This document shows, piece by piece, positions 27,004-36,645 of a stretch of DNA of 64,000 nt; positions within the stretch are counted from its first letter, which is position 1; every line of letters begins with the position of its first letter. A program made the position numbers and the translations under genes. The DNA lies in assembly GCA_021776475.1 (NCBI GenBank), contig JAJFFV010000005.1:1550001-1614000 (forward strand), written 5' to 3'. A model generated the notes under the pieces. It searched no databases and was not told the origin of the DNA. It saw nothing but the letters and a program-made list of their open reading frames with translations. This DNA comes from Parvularculaceae bacterium. GTDB taxonomy: Bacteria; Pseudomonadota; Alphaproteobacteria; Caulobacterales; Parvularculaceae.

Positions 27004-27405
27004 TCAGTCAGTTACGCGAATGGTAATATCGATTGCAGTGATCTTCTGATTGCGTTGTATTTTCGGAAGTCCTGTTATTTCAACACCTTCGGACGGAATA
27101 TCACGCAATTCTCCGGTGCCCTCATGATAGATATGATAATGGTTCTTTGTATTTGTGTCGAAGAAAACTGGCCCGGCATCGACGATGATTTTCTTGACCA
27201 GGCCGGACGCGGCAAACTGGTTGAGGGTGTTGTAAACAGACGCAATTGAAGTTCGGATGCGCGTCTTTCGGGCAAGGATCGAGACCTCCTCGACCGTCAC
27301 ATGCCGGTCCTCGCCGTCGAGCAACAAAGACGCTAGCGCCAGCCTGATCTTGGTCGGGCGAATACCAGCTTGTTCCAGCCGTTCTATCATGGCGTTGGCG
27401 CTCAT
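27004..27405 (-). CDS. irr: Fur-family regulator, Irr type
   Basis: Iron-response regulator of alphaproteobacteria, active when iron (heme) is low. The 133-aa product has the Fur winged helix (about residues 10-85, with TRIRTSIASVYNTLNQF as the recognition region) and the metal/heme region NHYHIYHE around residue 94. No C-terminal CxxC zinc motifs of classical Fur/PerR are present, which favours Irr; PerR is the alternative. A perfect ICE follows the gene and a half-degenerate one precedes it, consistent with autoregulation and control of the downstream rubrerythrin operon. Confidence 0.82.
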   Translation of the reverse strand: MSANAMIERLEQAGIRPTKIRLALASLLLDGEDRHVTVEEVSILARKTRIRTSIASVYNTLNQFAASGLVKKIIVDAGPVFFDTNTKNHYHIYHEGTGELRDIPSEGVEITGLPKIQRNQKITAIDITIRVTD

Positions 27406-27424
27406 GCCGCCAGTATGACGCGTT

Positions 27425-27441
27425 TTTAGAATGATTCAAGG
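27425..27441. promoter_or_regulatory. Imperfect iron control element upstream of irr
   Basis: TTTAGAA-TGA-TTCAAGG: the left heptamer is a perfect ICE half-site and the right one matches TTCTAAA at only the first three positions and one further A. It lies about 20 bp before the irr start and could mediate weak autoregulation. Confidence 0.45.
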
Positions 27442-27459
27442 GTACACAGCAAGGTTTGC

Positions 27460-28131
27460 TCAAATGTACTTCAACCCTTTTTCGGCCAGGCGTTCACGCA
27501 GATCATATAGGTCAAGCCCGAGATCGCCAGCCGCCAGGCGCTGGCGCTTTTCTTCTTCTTCGGCCTCACGCGCACGGGATTTCTTAAGAACTTCAGCGCC
27601 TTCTTCGCGGCGAACGACGCAGACACCGTCATCATCGGCGACGATGATGTCGCCCGGGTTGATCAGTTCACCGGCGCAGACGACGGGGATGTTTACCGAG
27701 CCAAGCGTTTCTTTGACCGTGCCTTGCGCACAAACGGCTTTCGACCATACCGGAAACTGCATTTCGGTCAGGTCGCGCACATCGCGGATGCCAGCATCTA
27801 TGATCAGCCCAGAGCAGCCGCGCGCTTGTGCAGAAGTCGCAAGCAGATCGCCAAAATAACCAGCGTCAGATGGCGAGGTTGGGGCAAGCACCAATATATC
27901 GTTCGGTTGAAGATGCTCGATCGCGACATGCACCATCCAATTGTCGCAGGGCGGGGCGGATATTGTCAAAGCAGACGCTGCAAGCCGGACACCGGGATAA
28001 ATGGGCCGCATATAAGCGCCAAGCAACCCCTTTCGCCCTTGCGCTTCATGCACAGTGGCGACACCGCATTGTCCAAGTCCGTCAATAATTGTCTGATCAG
28101 CACGCTCGATATTCTGCACCACAACTGCCAT
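27460..28131 (-). CDS. RraA-like 4-carboxy-4-hydroxy-2-oxoadipate aldolase / oxaloacetate decarboxylase
   Basis: A class II (metal-dependent) aldolase family enzyme of the LigK/HMG-aldolase type. The 223-aa product starts at the ATG at 28131, set by AGGAGG 8 nt upstream; a longer frame from 28161 would place that site inside the gene. Visible motifs: [10 protein letters not shown] (about residues 27-36), the substrate/metal loop G-D-L-L-A-T-x2-A-x-G-C around residues 95-108, and [12 protein letters not shown] with the catalytic Arg and metal-binding Asp. Such enzymes cleave 4-carboxy-4-hydroxy-2-oxoadipate to pyruvate and oxaloacetate in aromatic degradation, but no other aromatic-pathway gene is nearby, so plain oxaloacetate decarboxylase activity is possible. 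Confidence 0.82.
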   Translation of the reverse strand: MAVVVQNIERADQTIIDGLGQCGVATVHEAQGRKGLLGAYMRPIYPGVRLAASALTISAPPCDNWMVHVAIEHLQPNDILVLAPTSPSDAGYFGDLLATSAQARGCSGLIIDAGIRDVRDLTEMQFPVWSKAVCAQGTVKETLGSVNIPVVCAGELINPGDIIVADDDGVCVVRREEGAEVLKKSRAREAEEEEKRQRLAAGDLGLDLYDLRERLAEKGLKYI

Positions 28132-28237
28132 ATCAAAAACCTCCTCGTTCAGGATTTCCACTATAGGTAAGCCGATGAACTCACCGTAACATCAATTGCC
28201 GGACAATACGAACGCGATGAAGGCGACGGCACTGCCG

Positions 28238-31200
28238 CTATTTGCTGGTCATGGTCCACACGCCATCCCAATCCGCTAAAGGCGGGTTCTCTTTGAACAC
28301 AGCCGCACGCTCAAGATAGATCCGGGATGCCTGATCGTCCGGATTGCCGGCGAGCGCTGCTTTAAACGCTTCAATTGCGGCGTCCCAGCTGCGGTTGCGG
28401 TAAGCTGCGAGGCCTTCAGTATAGCGATCAATCACGTCGCTCATATTCTGAAAAGTTTGCTCGGTGTGGTGTTCCAGTATTTCGTAGATCGTGGCTGGTG
28501 TTTCCCGGCCCTTGACCCGGATAAGGTCGAGTTCGCGGTTGAGGATAGGTACTTTGGCGGCAGCCATCGTTTCTTCACTGACGACAATGGCTGCCCCATA
28601 AAACCGGGTGATGCCTTCAAGCCGTGAGGCAAGGTTGACGCTGTCGCCAACCACCGTGTACTCCATCCGTTTGGCCGACCCGATTGTGCCCGCGACAACA
28701 TCACCAGTTGCGATACCGATACTGATATTGATAGCTGGTTCGCCGCGCTTTTCACGACGCCGGTTCAAAATGCGCAGTATCTGCATCATCTCAACGGCGC
28801 TAGCGAGAGAATTATCCGCATCCGCATCACTTTCTAGCGGCGCTCCGAACAAGGCCATCATGGAGTCACCCATAAATTTGTCGAGAACGCCGTTCCAATT
28901 AAAAACCGCTTCGGTCATATCGCCAAAAAACTCGTTTAGCATGGCAACGGTTTGTTGCGGGCTGAGCCGCTCTGTGATGCCTGTAAAACCACGCATATCG
29001 GCAAACAGGATGCTTGCGTTGACCATCGATCCGGCAAGAGAGTCTTCGCCGTCTTCAAGAATGCGGTCCGCAATCTCTTTGGTCATGAACCGGCTCATCG
29101 TGCCGCGCAGCCTTTTTGCACCAGTGATGTCCTCAAGCAGCATCAAGATGCCGATGTCTTCGCCTTCTTCGCCAATCAGCGGGATAACCGACAAGTTGAG
29201 CGACTTAACGGTTGTCTTGAAGTTGGCAACATCCACATCAAGAAATGTCCGTGGGGTCGCCTCTTGGCGCACGGCGACCAGCTCTTTGGCCAGCCATGCA
29301 TTGTCACCCGACAACCATCGATCAACCGGCTGATTCATCAGGACCGTTTTCTCACCCTCGAGAATAGTCAGTGCTGCCTCATTGATCTTCTCAATTTCAC
29401 CATCAATGTTGATCGTGACAACGCCGTTCGACATGGAGCCGAGGATGCTCTCATTATAGTTTTTGGCCTGCGTGATCTCGCCGAACAGCTCAGCATTCTC
29501 AATCGCAATCGCTGTTTGCGCCGTAAATGCACGCAGTCGCTCCTCGTCGCGCACCTCGAAACCACCGCCGATCTTGTTGAGGACCTGCATCACACCAATG
29601 CGCTTTCCATTCTTGGTCTCCACCGGCATTGTCAGAATATTCCGGGTATGGAAATTGTTTTTGATATCGAATGCCTTGTTGAATCGGTCATCCTGATAAG
29701 CATCAACGACATTGATCGTGTCGCCAGTCTGAAACGATGTGCCGGCGAGCCCGACATTGGCAGGGAAACGGATTTCCTTGTTGGCAATGCCCTCTGCAAC
29801 CAGTGACCAAAGCTCTTGGCTTTTTTGGTCATAGAGAAAAAGTGTGCTGCGTTCGGCCCGAATGAATTCGGTTGCCCCGTGGACAATGCGTTGCAAGAGC
29901 GCGTCCAGTTTCACTTCAGACGAAATTGCCGATGTAACATCGATCAGACGACTGAGATCCTGCGTCATGTTTTCAGAAGCCTTCAGTGTATAGGTCCAGC
30001 GCTTGGCAAGAATAATGATTTGCGACAGCAGAAAAATCAAAAATCCGAGGCTGGTCATGCCCTTGCCGATGGCCAGCAGAGGCATTTCAGGAATCATTGC
30101 TCTGGTAACAAACATCTCGCCGATGGCGCACCAAATTAATACCGCAATACCGAAAAGAAAAATCCAGGCTCCTTCGCGGTCGTGACGGCAGGCCCGAATG
30201 ACTGTGACGAGCGCGTACACACAAACAGCCGGTATGACAAAGTTGATGAATAAACTGAGCAGCGGAACCACAATCGGTGCTGGCTTGAATCCGAGCTGTA
30301 CTGTGGTAACGAGAAGCGTGACGCCGCAAATAGCGTAGACCAACTGATCGAGCCGTTTGATCCGTTCGGCGGGATATAAAGCCGCGATATAGGCGACAAT
30401 AAAGCCAAGGCTACCCACTTCTGCGACGTAATAAATGTTCAGCTTGATCCAGAAGTCTACAGATGGAATCACAACTTCGGAAATGTTGACGCCGATATAT
30501 GACAACATCGTCCCGAAAAGTAAGCTGAACATGCTAAAATGCAGAGAGGGAATATCCTGACGCCGGAACATAAAAAGAGCCAGTCCCAGTACAAACAGGA
30601 TTGTTGCAATACCCTGCACAAGCAGGTCACGCATCGTGAAGAGCAATTGATAGTCGCTGACGACACTGGCAGGTCCAAGGATTGGAGGCTCGATAAATCG
30701 GCCGCGCCCATGGATGTGGTCTGAAACCTCTACTAGGATTTCAACCATGTCCGTTGGTGTATCAAAACCGAAATCGTGACCTTTCCAGACAGCAACCTCT
30801 TCGGCGCTGCTTTTCCCCAAGACGCCATTGCTGGATTTGAGTTCGCCATTGACCCACACTCTACTTGGTGCATACAGAATCGGTATCGCCAAGGCATAAT
30901 TTCCAGGCGGAATATCATTCACAACCAGCCGATAGGTCGCGTAACCCCAGCTCTCGGCCACGCGCGCGCCATCAATATTGGTCATCTTGTGCCACAGGCC
31001 CGGGACTTGCCCATATACAGGCTTATCCGACGGAGGCTCATTATCGGTCGCTAGATATTGCGACCAGTAGAATTCCCAATTGCCGGCAAGAACCAGCGGC
31101 CGGTCCTGAAATTCCCAGCCAGCCAGAGAGATTTTGCCCAGCTCTATTGACGGGGCGTTTTTCGATTCTGTTTCGATAAAGAGCTGGACACCCAACAATG

Positions 31201-31285
31201 TGAGTATGAGAAGCAGGAAGATTGCTGCAGAGTTGGCACTGGAAAAAACACCCCCCAGGATTTTCTTCACCCACTTTTGCGCCAT
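28238..31285 (-). CDS. Sensor adenylate cyclase: 7TMR-DISM, GAF, PAS and class III cyclase domains
   Basis: A 1015-aa signalling protein that probably makes cAMP. Order: N-terminal membrane anchor (about residues 12-32), an exported carbohydrate-binding-like DISM domain (about 45-210), seven membrane helices (about 215-420), GAF (about 445-600), PAS-like (about 610-725), cyclase (about 755-925) and a short TPR-like tail ending in DWDGVW. Cyclase residues: metal Asp in LFADMRGF and in KFMGDSMM, substrate Lys just before the latter, Thr in MEYTVVGD, and transition-state Asn/Arg in VNLASRLE. This Lys/Thr pair favours ATP over GTP. The start at 31285 is fixed by AGGAGG 5 nt upstream. Confidence 0.87.
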   Translation of the reverse strand: MAQKWVKKILGGVFSSANSAAIFLLLILTLLGVQLFIETESKNAPSIELGKISLAGWEFQDRPLVLAGNWEFYWSQYLATDNEPPSDKPVYGQVPGLWHKMTNIDGARVAESWGYATYRLVVNDIPPGNYALAIPILYAPSRVWVNGELKSSNGVLGKSSAEEVAVWKGHDFGFDTPTDMVEILVEVSDHIHGRGRFIEPPILGPASVVSDYQLLFTMRDLLVQGIATILFVLGLALFMFRRQDIPSLHFSMFSLLFGTMLSYIGVNISEVVIPSVDFWIKLNIYYVAEVGSLGFIVAYIAALYPAERIKRLDQLVYAICGVTLLVTTVQLGFKPAPIVVPLLSLFINFVIPAVCVYALVTVIRACRHDREGAWIFLFGIAVLIWCAIGEMFVTRAMIPEMPLLAIGKGMTSLGFLIFLLSQIIILAKRWTYTLKASENMTQDLSRLIDVTSAISSEVKLDALLQRIVHGATEFIRAERSTLFLYDQKSQELWSLVAEGIANKEIRFPANVGLAGTSFQTGDTINVVDAYQDDRFNKAFDIKNNFHTRNILTMPVETKNGKRIGVMQVLNKIGGGFEVRDEERLRAFTAQTAIAIENAELFGEITQAKNYNESILGSMSNGVVTINIDGEIEKINEAALTILEGEKTVLMNQPVDRWLSGDNAWLAKELVAVRQEATPRTFLDVDVANFKTTVKSLNLSVIPLIGEEGEDIGILMLLEDITGAKRLRGTMSRFMTKEIADRILEDGEDSLAGSMVNASILFADMRGFTGITERLSPQQTVAMLNEFFGDMTEAVFNWNGVLDKFMGDSMMALFGAPLESDADADNSLASAVEMMQILRILNRRREKRGEPAINISIGIATGDVVAGTIGSAKRMEYTVVGDSVNLASRLEGITRFYGAAIVVSEETMAAAKVPILNRELDLIRVKGRETPATIYEILEHHTEQTFQNMSDVIDRYTEGLAAYRNRSWDAAIEAFKAALAGNPDDQASRIYLERAAVFKENPPLADWDGVWTMTSK

Positions 31286-31514
31286 GCTGCCTCCTTTCGA
31301 ATCGCCAGAATATAAAGCAAACTCTGTGGATTTGAACCCGTATTTGCAGCACTTGTCCAAATAGAAAGGGTTGTTTTCCGGTGCCCTAGTGCGAAGCGAT
31401 CAGTGCCTCCAGTGGCAACCATTGATCTGTTCGTGATTGTCAAGTCGCGCGCCAGAAGCAGGCCGAGAAATAACTTCGTATACAGTAGTTTACCGAAGCC
31501 GCTCTCAAGCGCCG

Positions 31515-31967
31515 CTACGCCATAATATCTTCGTTCCACAACTCGGTATTTTCAGCGATGAACTGCTTCATTAGCGTGATCGAGTTCGCATGGGCAAGAT
31601 CAATGACTTCTACCCCGCGCTCGCGCAGGAAAGCCTCATTGCCGCCGAAGTTCAGCGTGTCATTGACAACAACGCGCGGGATCTTGAACTGCACAATGGT
31701 GCCTGAGCACATCATGCAAGGTGAAAGCGACGTGTAGAGTGTCATGTTGCGATAGGTCGTCTGCCGTCCGGCGTTGCGCAAGGCGTCCATTTCGCCATGG
31801 GCAATAGGATCGCCCTTTTGAACACGCTGGTTGTGACCCGAGGCCAGCAGTTGTTCGCCGCGTGCCAGAACAGAACCGATTGGCAACCCGCCATTGTCGG
31901 CGCTTTTCTTGGCTTCAAGAAAAGCGAGTTCGGCAAAACGGTGATCCCAGTCTGTTACGTCAGGCAT
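31515..31967 (-). CDS. Yeast-type (Fcy1-like) cytosine deaminase
   Basis: A zinc deaminase of the CDA fold predicted to convert cytosine to uracil. Zinc motif H57-x-E59 and P83-C84-x2-C87. The whole length follows the fungal Fcy1 pattern instead of the bacterial codA amidohydrolase: [37 protein letters not shown], a GIPR-like KIPRVVVND, and a C-terminal [16 protein letters not shown]. It is divergent from upp, whose product would take the uracil to UMP, which supports the assignment over guanine deaminase or tRNA adenosine deaminase. Confidence 0.8.
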   Translation of the reverse strand: MPDVTDWDHRFAELAFLEAKKSADNGGLPIGSVLARGEQLLASGHNQRVQKGDPIAHGEMDALRNAGRQTTYRNMTLYTSLSPCMMCSGTIVQFKIPRVVVNDTLNFGGNEAFLRERGVEVIDLAHANSITLMKQFIAENTELWNEDIMA

Positions 31968-32087
31968 GGCAATTGCTCCATTGCGCTTTCTCCATTGCGC
32001 TTTCTGTGTGGTCGTGTCTTACGCTGTCTCGTTTCGTCTGTCATATTAAGGGATGCACCGAGAATCAGACAACCAATAAGGCGCCCC

Positions 32088-32720
32088 ATGACCGATACCC
32101 TGACAATCGTCAAGCATCCACTGATCCAGCACAAACTCACCGAAATGCGCGACAAATCAACACCGCCAGCACAATTTCGCCGATTGCTGCGGCAAATCAG
32201 TTTTCTGCTCGCCTATGGCGCGACCGAGGATCTCGATTTGACGACGCGCAAAATCGAAACGCCCATGGAGAAGGGCGACTTTCCGGCCCTTGCTGGACGC
32301 AATCTCTGTTTGGTGTCGATCCTGCGGGCCGGCAACGGGCTTCTCGAAGGCATGCTTGATCTGGTGCCAGAAGCGCGGGTGGGCCATGTTGGCCTCTACC
32401 GCGATCACGACACGCTTGAGGCAATTGAGTATTATTTTAAAGTGCCCGAAGCGATAGAAGAGCGTCAGGTTTTTGTTGTTGATCCGATGTTGGCGACCGG
32501 CCATTCCGCCTCGGCAGCCATCAGTAGACTGAAGAATGCAGGCGCGCGGCACCTCACTTTTATCTGCCTGCTGGCCGCGCCAGATGGGGCAAGAGCGCTT
32601 GCCGAAGATCACCCGGATGTGCCGATCTATACAGCAGCTCTTGATCGGGAACTGAACGAGAAAGGCTACATCCTTCCCGGCCTCGGCGACGCCGGCGACC
32701 GGATTTACGGTACGGCTTGA
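32088..32720 (+). CDS. upp: Uracil phosphoribosyltransferase
   Basis: Converts uracil plus PRPP to UMP. The ATG at 32088 gives a 210-aa protein with the family start ([18 protein letters not shown]), the [13 protein letters not shown] substrate loop, the PRPP motif [12 protein letters not shown] (about residues 131-142) and the C-terminal uracil site [13 protein letters not shown] longer frame back to 31797 overlaps the divergent deaminase and is not coding. With the cytosine deaminase it forms a pyrimidine salvage pair. Confidence 0.94.
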   Translation: MTDTLTIVKHPLIQHKLTEMRDKSTPPAQFRRLLRQISFLLAYGATEDLDLTTRKIETPMEKGDFPALAGRNLCLVSILRAGNGLLEGMLDLVPEARVGHVGLYRDHDTLEAIEYYFKVPEAIEERQVFVVDPMLATGHSASAAISRLKNAGARHLTFICLLAAPDGARALAEDHPDVPIYTAALDRELNEKGYILPGLGDAGDRIYGTA

Positions 32721-32832
32721 GGCTGGCCTTACCGTATCAGGCAGGTCGAGACACGCTGGTTGATGGTGCGCGGGGCTTGCCGTCTCTTGCGCTCTTCGTA
32801 ATACTATTTCCAGAGCAAATGGGAGAAATGGT

Positions 32833-34545
32833 GTGGGTGCGCTAAAGAAGCCGCATGGTGGTGAACTAAAAAGCCTATACATCGGCAGTGCGCAAATCGA
32901 AGCAGAAAAAGTTCGCGCCAAGGAGCTCAAATCCTGGGATTTAACGCCGCGCCAGCTGTGTGACATCGAACTTATCCTCAATGGTGGCTTTTCTCCATTG
33001 GAGGGATTTCTCTCTCGCAAGGACTATGACAGCGTATTGGAGACCATGCGACTCTCGAGCGGCGTTTTATGGCCAATCCCGGTGACCCTGGATGTCAGCC
33101 AGGCCTTTGCCGATGGCGTCGGGGAAGGAGACGTCATTACCTTGCGTGATCGTGAAGGTGTGCTGATTGCAACAATGACGATCACGGATAAGTGGACACC
33201 AGACAAGCAGGCCGAAGCCGAAGCAGTTCTTGGCTCTGCCGACGATACCCACCCAGAAGCAAATTATCTGTTTCAGCATACAGGACCGGTGTATTTAGGT
33301 GGAACCCTACGCGGTGTCGAAGCGCCGATACATTTCGACTTTCGGCATGCCCGGCACAGTCCAGCAGAGTTGCGCGACCTTTTCGCCAAATGGGGTTGGC
33401 GCAAGGTCGTTGCCTTTCAAACCCGCAATCCTATGCACCGGGCCCATCAGGAACTGACATTCCGTGCGGCTAGGCAGGCGGAAGCCAACTTATTGATCCA
33501 CCCTGTCGTCGGAATGACCAAGCCTGGAGACATCGATTATTATACACGAGTACGCTGTTATGAACGACTGCTGCCGCAATATCCGGAACAGACAACGGCC
33601 CTCAGCCTGCTGCCGCTGGCCATGCGTATGGCCGGTCCTCGTGAAGCTGTGTGGCACGGGATTATTCGTAAGAATTTCGGGTGTACTCATTTCATTATTG
33701 GCCGCGATCATGCAGGTCCAGGCAAGAATGAAAAAGGTGATGATTTTTACGATCCGTATGCAGCGCAGGATGTTTTTAAGGAGCACGAAAAGGAGTTGGA
33801 CATTACGCTCGTGCCATTTCAGGCGATGGTCTATGTGCGCGAAAGGGCTCAGTATGCACCGATTGATGAGATCGAAGCAAAGGAAACACAACTTGCTATC
33901 TCCGGCACGGAATTGCGCCGGCGCCTGCGTGAGGGGCTGGAGATCCCGGACTGGTTTTCCTATCCCGAAGTCATCGAAGTATTGCGCGAGCGCCACCCAC
34001 CTCGCCATGAACAGGGCTTTACGGTATTTTTTACTGGCTTGTCCGGCTCCGGCAAATCAACGATCGCCAACGCCATGATGGTCAAGTTGATGGAGGCTGG
34101 CGGCCGACGCGTCACGCTCCTCGACGGCGATATTGTCCGCAAGAACCTGTCCAGCGAACTCGGATTCTCAAAAGAACACCGTGATCTGAATATTTTGCGG
34201 ATCGGATATGTTGCCAGCGAAATCACAAAAAATGGAGGAATCGCGATCTGTGCTCCGATCGCACCATACTCTGCCTCGCGGCGCAATGTGCGTGAACTGA
34301 TCGAACCCCTTGGCGGATTTATCGAGGTACACGTCTCGACGCCACTAGAGGTATGTGAGGGGCGTGACCGCAAAGGTCTGTATGCCAAGGCACGCGCTGG
34401 AGTGATCAAAGAGTTCACGGGCATTTCCGATCCCTATGAAGAGCCGGAAAATCCCGAATTGCGGATGAATACGCAGTCTATCTCAATAGATCAGGCGGCC
34501 CATCAGGTGCTATTGAAACTTGAAAACATGGGTTATCTGCGCTGA
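32833..34545 (+). CDS. Bifunctional sulfate adenylyltransferase / adenylylsulfate kinase
   Basis: Activates sulfate to APS and phosphorylates it to PAPS. Residues about 1-390: ATP sulfurylase with the QTRNPMHRAHQE active-site stretch starting at residue 196, and GRDHAGPG near residue 293. Residues about 395-570: APS kinase with the P-loop GLSGSGKST (about 402-410), DGD, and the GISDPYEEP lid. The start is a GTG at 32833 with GGGAG 7 nt upstream; the nearby ATG at 32828 is out of frame. This Sat-CysC fusion replaces CysDN in several alphaproteobacteria. Confidence 0.93.
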   Translation: MGALKKPHGGELKSLYIGSAQIEAEKVRAKELKSWDLTPRQLCDIELILNGGFSPLEGFLSRKDYDSVLETMRLSSGVLWPIPVTLDVSQAFADGVGEGDVITLRDREGVLIATMTITDKWTPDKQAEAEAVLGSADDTHPEANYLFQHTGPVYLGGTLRGVEAPIHFDFRHARHSPAELRDLFAKWGWRKVVAFQTRNPMHRAHQELTFRAARQAEANLLIHPVVGMTKPGDIDYYTRVRCYERLLPQYPEQTTALSLLPLAMRMAGPREAVWHGIIRKNFGCTHFIIGRDHAGPGKNEKGDDFYDPYAAQDVFKEHEKELDITLVPFQAMVYVRERAQYAPIDEIEAKETQLAISGTELRRRLREGLEIPDWFSYPEVIEVLRERHPPRHEQGFTVFFTGLSGSGKSTIANAMMVKLMEAGGRRVTLLDGDIVRKNLSSELGFSKEHRDLNILRIGYVASEITKNGGIAICAPIAPYSASRRNVRELIEPLGGFIEVHVSTPLEVCEGRDRKGLYAKARAGVIKEFTGISDPYEEPENPELRMNTQSISIDQAAHQVLLKLENMGYLR

Positions 34546-34557
34546 GCCAGCGGTCTT

Positions 34558-35307
34558 CTACCGTCCTCGTGTTTTTACCATCTCAGCGCGGCTCGGGTTT
34601 ACTTTTTCCGGCGCATCGTCGTCAGGGAACACAAAATTTGCCCGTTTCACAACCTCGTCCCAGCGCCCGTCAAACGCATGATTTGCATACTGGCCGTTCC
34701 GGTCAACCCAATGAAAAAATACCTGGGCGGCCCATTTGTTCGGGTTTGGCCTGATGCGGCCGTGCAGGTAATTGATGCCATTGTAAATGACGGCATCGCC
34801 GACGCTCATCGGGATAGAGTGAAGTTGCAAGCCACCTTCCTCGTTGGCGATATCCGCTGGGCGCCGCTCAGAGGCGTCGTAGTATTTATGGCTGATGTTG
34901 AGGTCCCACAAAAAGTCGTTGGAATAGCCAAGCGTCAACGACAAAGCGTGCTCGCAATCATGTGCGTCGCTGTGGACGTTACAAATATCGCCCTTACTAT
35001 AGACACGAAAATATGCATGTGACGGCAGCAACTCTTTACCGGTCAATGTCGAAATGTAGGGCGTCAGGCCCCATTGTAGGGTCGATAGGGGTGTGTAATC
35101 GAAGGAGTAGCACTCATATGCTTTCTTCTCGGTCAGGAAAGTTTTAATGTAGTCGCCCTTGTAACTGTCCCAGTCACCACCAAGTTCCTGCTGGATTTTG
35201 TAGAGCGTAGCATCGGCAACCTCAATCGGCAGCGCTCTTGGAATAAGCGCCCACCCAGTGTTCTCATAGTGGGTACGCTGATCTGTTATGGCTTGTGCCC
35301 TGTCCAT
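34558..35307 (-). CDS. Fe(II)/2-oxoglutarate oxygenase-like protein
   Basis: A 249-aa protein with the ligands of a jelly-roll dioxygenase: H112-x-D114 and a distal H182 followed by R184. The flanking pattern (SHAYFRVYSKGD before, GDAVIYNGINYLHGR after) is like phytanoyl-CoA or small prolyl-hydroxylase-like enzymes, but I cannot place it in a named subfamily. It converges on sat-cysC with a 12-bp gap. No signal peptide. The substrate is unknown. Confidence 0.65.
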   Translation of the reverse strand: MDRAQAITDQRTHYENTGWALIPRALPIEVADATLYKIQQELGGDWDSYKGDYIKTFLTEKKAYECYSFDYTPLSTLQWGLTPYISTLTGKELLPSHAYFRVYSKGDICNVHSDAHDCEHALSLTLGYSNDFLWDLNISHKYYDASERRPADIANEEGGLQLHSIPMSVGDAVIYNGINYLHGRIRPNPNKWAAQVFFHWVDRNGQYANHAFDGRWDEVVKRANFVFPDDDAPEKVNPSRAEMVKTRGR

Positions 35308-35506
35308 TTTATTACCTCGTTACACGGCGATGATTGGTCCCGATCGCTGTCTTGACCCATTTAAACAGGAGTTCGCGTATTTGCAATCACCGCAAGCTAG
35401 CCTGTTATCGTCGCTCGAATACCAAATCTTAAGCTATTTGCGAGGAAAAATTTACTCACTACGTTCTTGTTCGCTGGTTCCGAAAGAGCTAGACACCTCC
35501 TTACTT

Positions 35507-35596
35507 GGAGAGGTGCCAGAGTGGTCGAATGGGGCGGTCTCGAAAACCGTTGAGCAGGCAACTGTTCCGAGGGTTCGAATCCCTCTCTCTCCGCCA
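35507..35596 (+). tRNA. tRNA-Ser(CGA)
   Basis: A 90-nt class II cloverleaf. Acceptor GGAGAGG (35507-35513) with TCTCTCC (35586-35592), discriminator G and encoded CCA (35594-35596). Anticodon stem GCGGT (35534-35538) with ACCGT (35546-35550), loop CTCGAAA and anticodon CGA at 35541-35543, long variable arm, and T loop TTCGAAT. Reads UCG codons. Confidence 0.95.
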
Positions 35597-35748
35597 CAAA
35601 AGCGCGAACCCCAAGCCGCGAGTGAATTGGTGATGCCCTGGCTCAAGAGCGAAGAACAATCACGGCTGGCGAGACCGGCCAGACCTCAACAAGCAAAGCA
35701 ATGTAGTTACGATCCGACGGTTCAAGGAGGAGGGCTGGTCGAAAAGCC

Positions 35749-36645
35749 TTACTTTTTGAAAGTGTAAAGCTTGTGTATTTCCGGGGCGCTGGGTGCTGTG
35801 GCAGATGGCAAGCGCACACCTGGAATTGCACATACATCCATGAGTTCTGTAATCGCTGATTCAAACCTGATCCACTCGACGACATCACCAGTGCCGAGAT
35901 TAATGATTTGAATACCGCACCAAGGATCTGCATCACGTTTGTTCAGTTCATCATCAACACCCAGTCCGGCAAAAGTGCCATCACGGGGCAATGAAAGCCC
36001 GACGATGGCGTGGTTGTTGTGAAACGCCAATCCGCGAACAAACCCCGGCAAGAACACAACTGGTTCGAAACTGCCATTATCAGTGTCTACGATTCCAAGT
36101 TCGCCCGTTCCGGAATTCAATACCCAGAGTTTACCATCATGCCATCGCGGAGAATGAGGCATTGAAAGCTTCTCTGTAACTATCTCATTACTCTGTATAT
36201 CAATTATACATCCACCTTCTTCCCTTCGCGCACGCCATCCATTTACAATATCCGAGCGGCTTGTTGCGGTTGCGTATGCCGGAACACCCTCCTTGAGAGT
36301 AAAACCGTTCAGGTGACACCGGTCTTCTGCGGCCAGTTTAGAAATAAAGGGTGGCTTCCAATAGGGTTTGAAGGAATGAATTTGATTCAACATCGACAGG
36401 CAGGAGAACATTGTATTCGCAAATACAATAACGCCGTCCGGCAGAACGCAGATATCATGAACATCGAGATCACCGGTAGTGTGTGCGACGCGAGGCACGT
36501 AATGTCTGTCAGCGTCATCCATTTTCTGGTTGGGATTGAGGATATTCTCGAACCGCCAGACCTGATACGTTGTCGCCAGGATTAATCGTTGCGGGTCCGC
36601 CCACAGACCCATTGCGCGCTCCATGCATGTCACGACGACCGGCAA
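35749..36645 (-). CDS. TIGR03032 / DUF4915-type beta-propeller-like protein, 5' end disrupted
   Basis: Family function is unknown; members occur near surface-polysaccharide and TPR genes. The 298-aa ORF carries the family hallmarks in order: D-x-H-DICVLPDG, NTMFSCLS, PPFISKL-x-EDRCHLNGF, GW-x-ARREEGG, LSMPHSPRWHDGKLWVLNSG, and PGFVRGLAFH. The family match begins only at the MERAMGLW stretch (residue 8). The seven residues before it derive from the other side of a junction with the divergent autotransporter gene, and the usual N-terminal 50 or so residues are missing. Thus it is probably a 5'-truncated gene. Confidence 0.7.
   Translation of the reverse strand: MPVVVTCMERAMGLWADPQRLILATTYQVWRFENILNPNQKMDDADRHYVPRVAHTTGDLDVHDICVLPDGVIVFANTMFSCLSMLNQIHSFKPYWKPPFISKLAAEDRCHLNGFTLKEGVPAYATATSRSDIVNGWRARREEGGCIIDIQSNEIVTEKLSMPHSPRWHDGKLWVLNSGTGELGIVDTDNGSFEPVVFLPGFVRGLAFHNNHAIVGLSLPRDGTFAGLGVDDELNKRDADPWCGIQIINLGTGDVVEWIRFESAITELMDVCAIPGVRLPSATAPSAPEIHKLYTFKK

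Noticed and set aside
28952-29806. Plus-strand 284-aa open frame antisense to the cyclase
   Set aside because: The cyclase GAF/PAS/catalytic domains occupy the opposite strand; no independent start signal.
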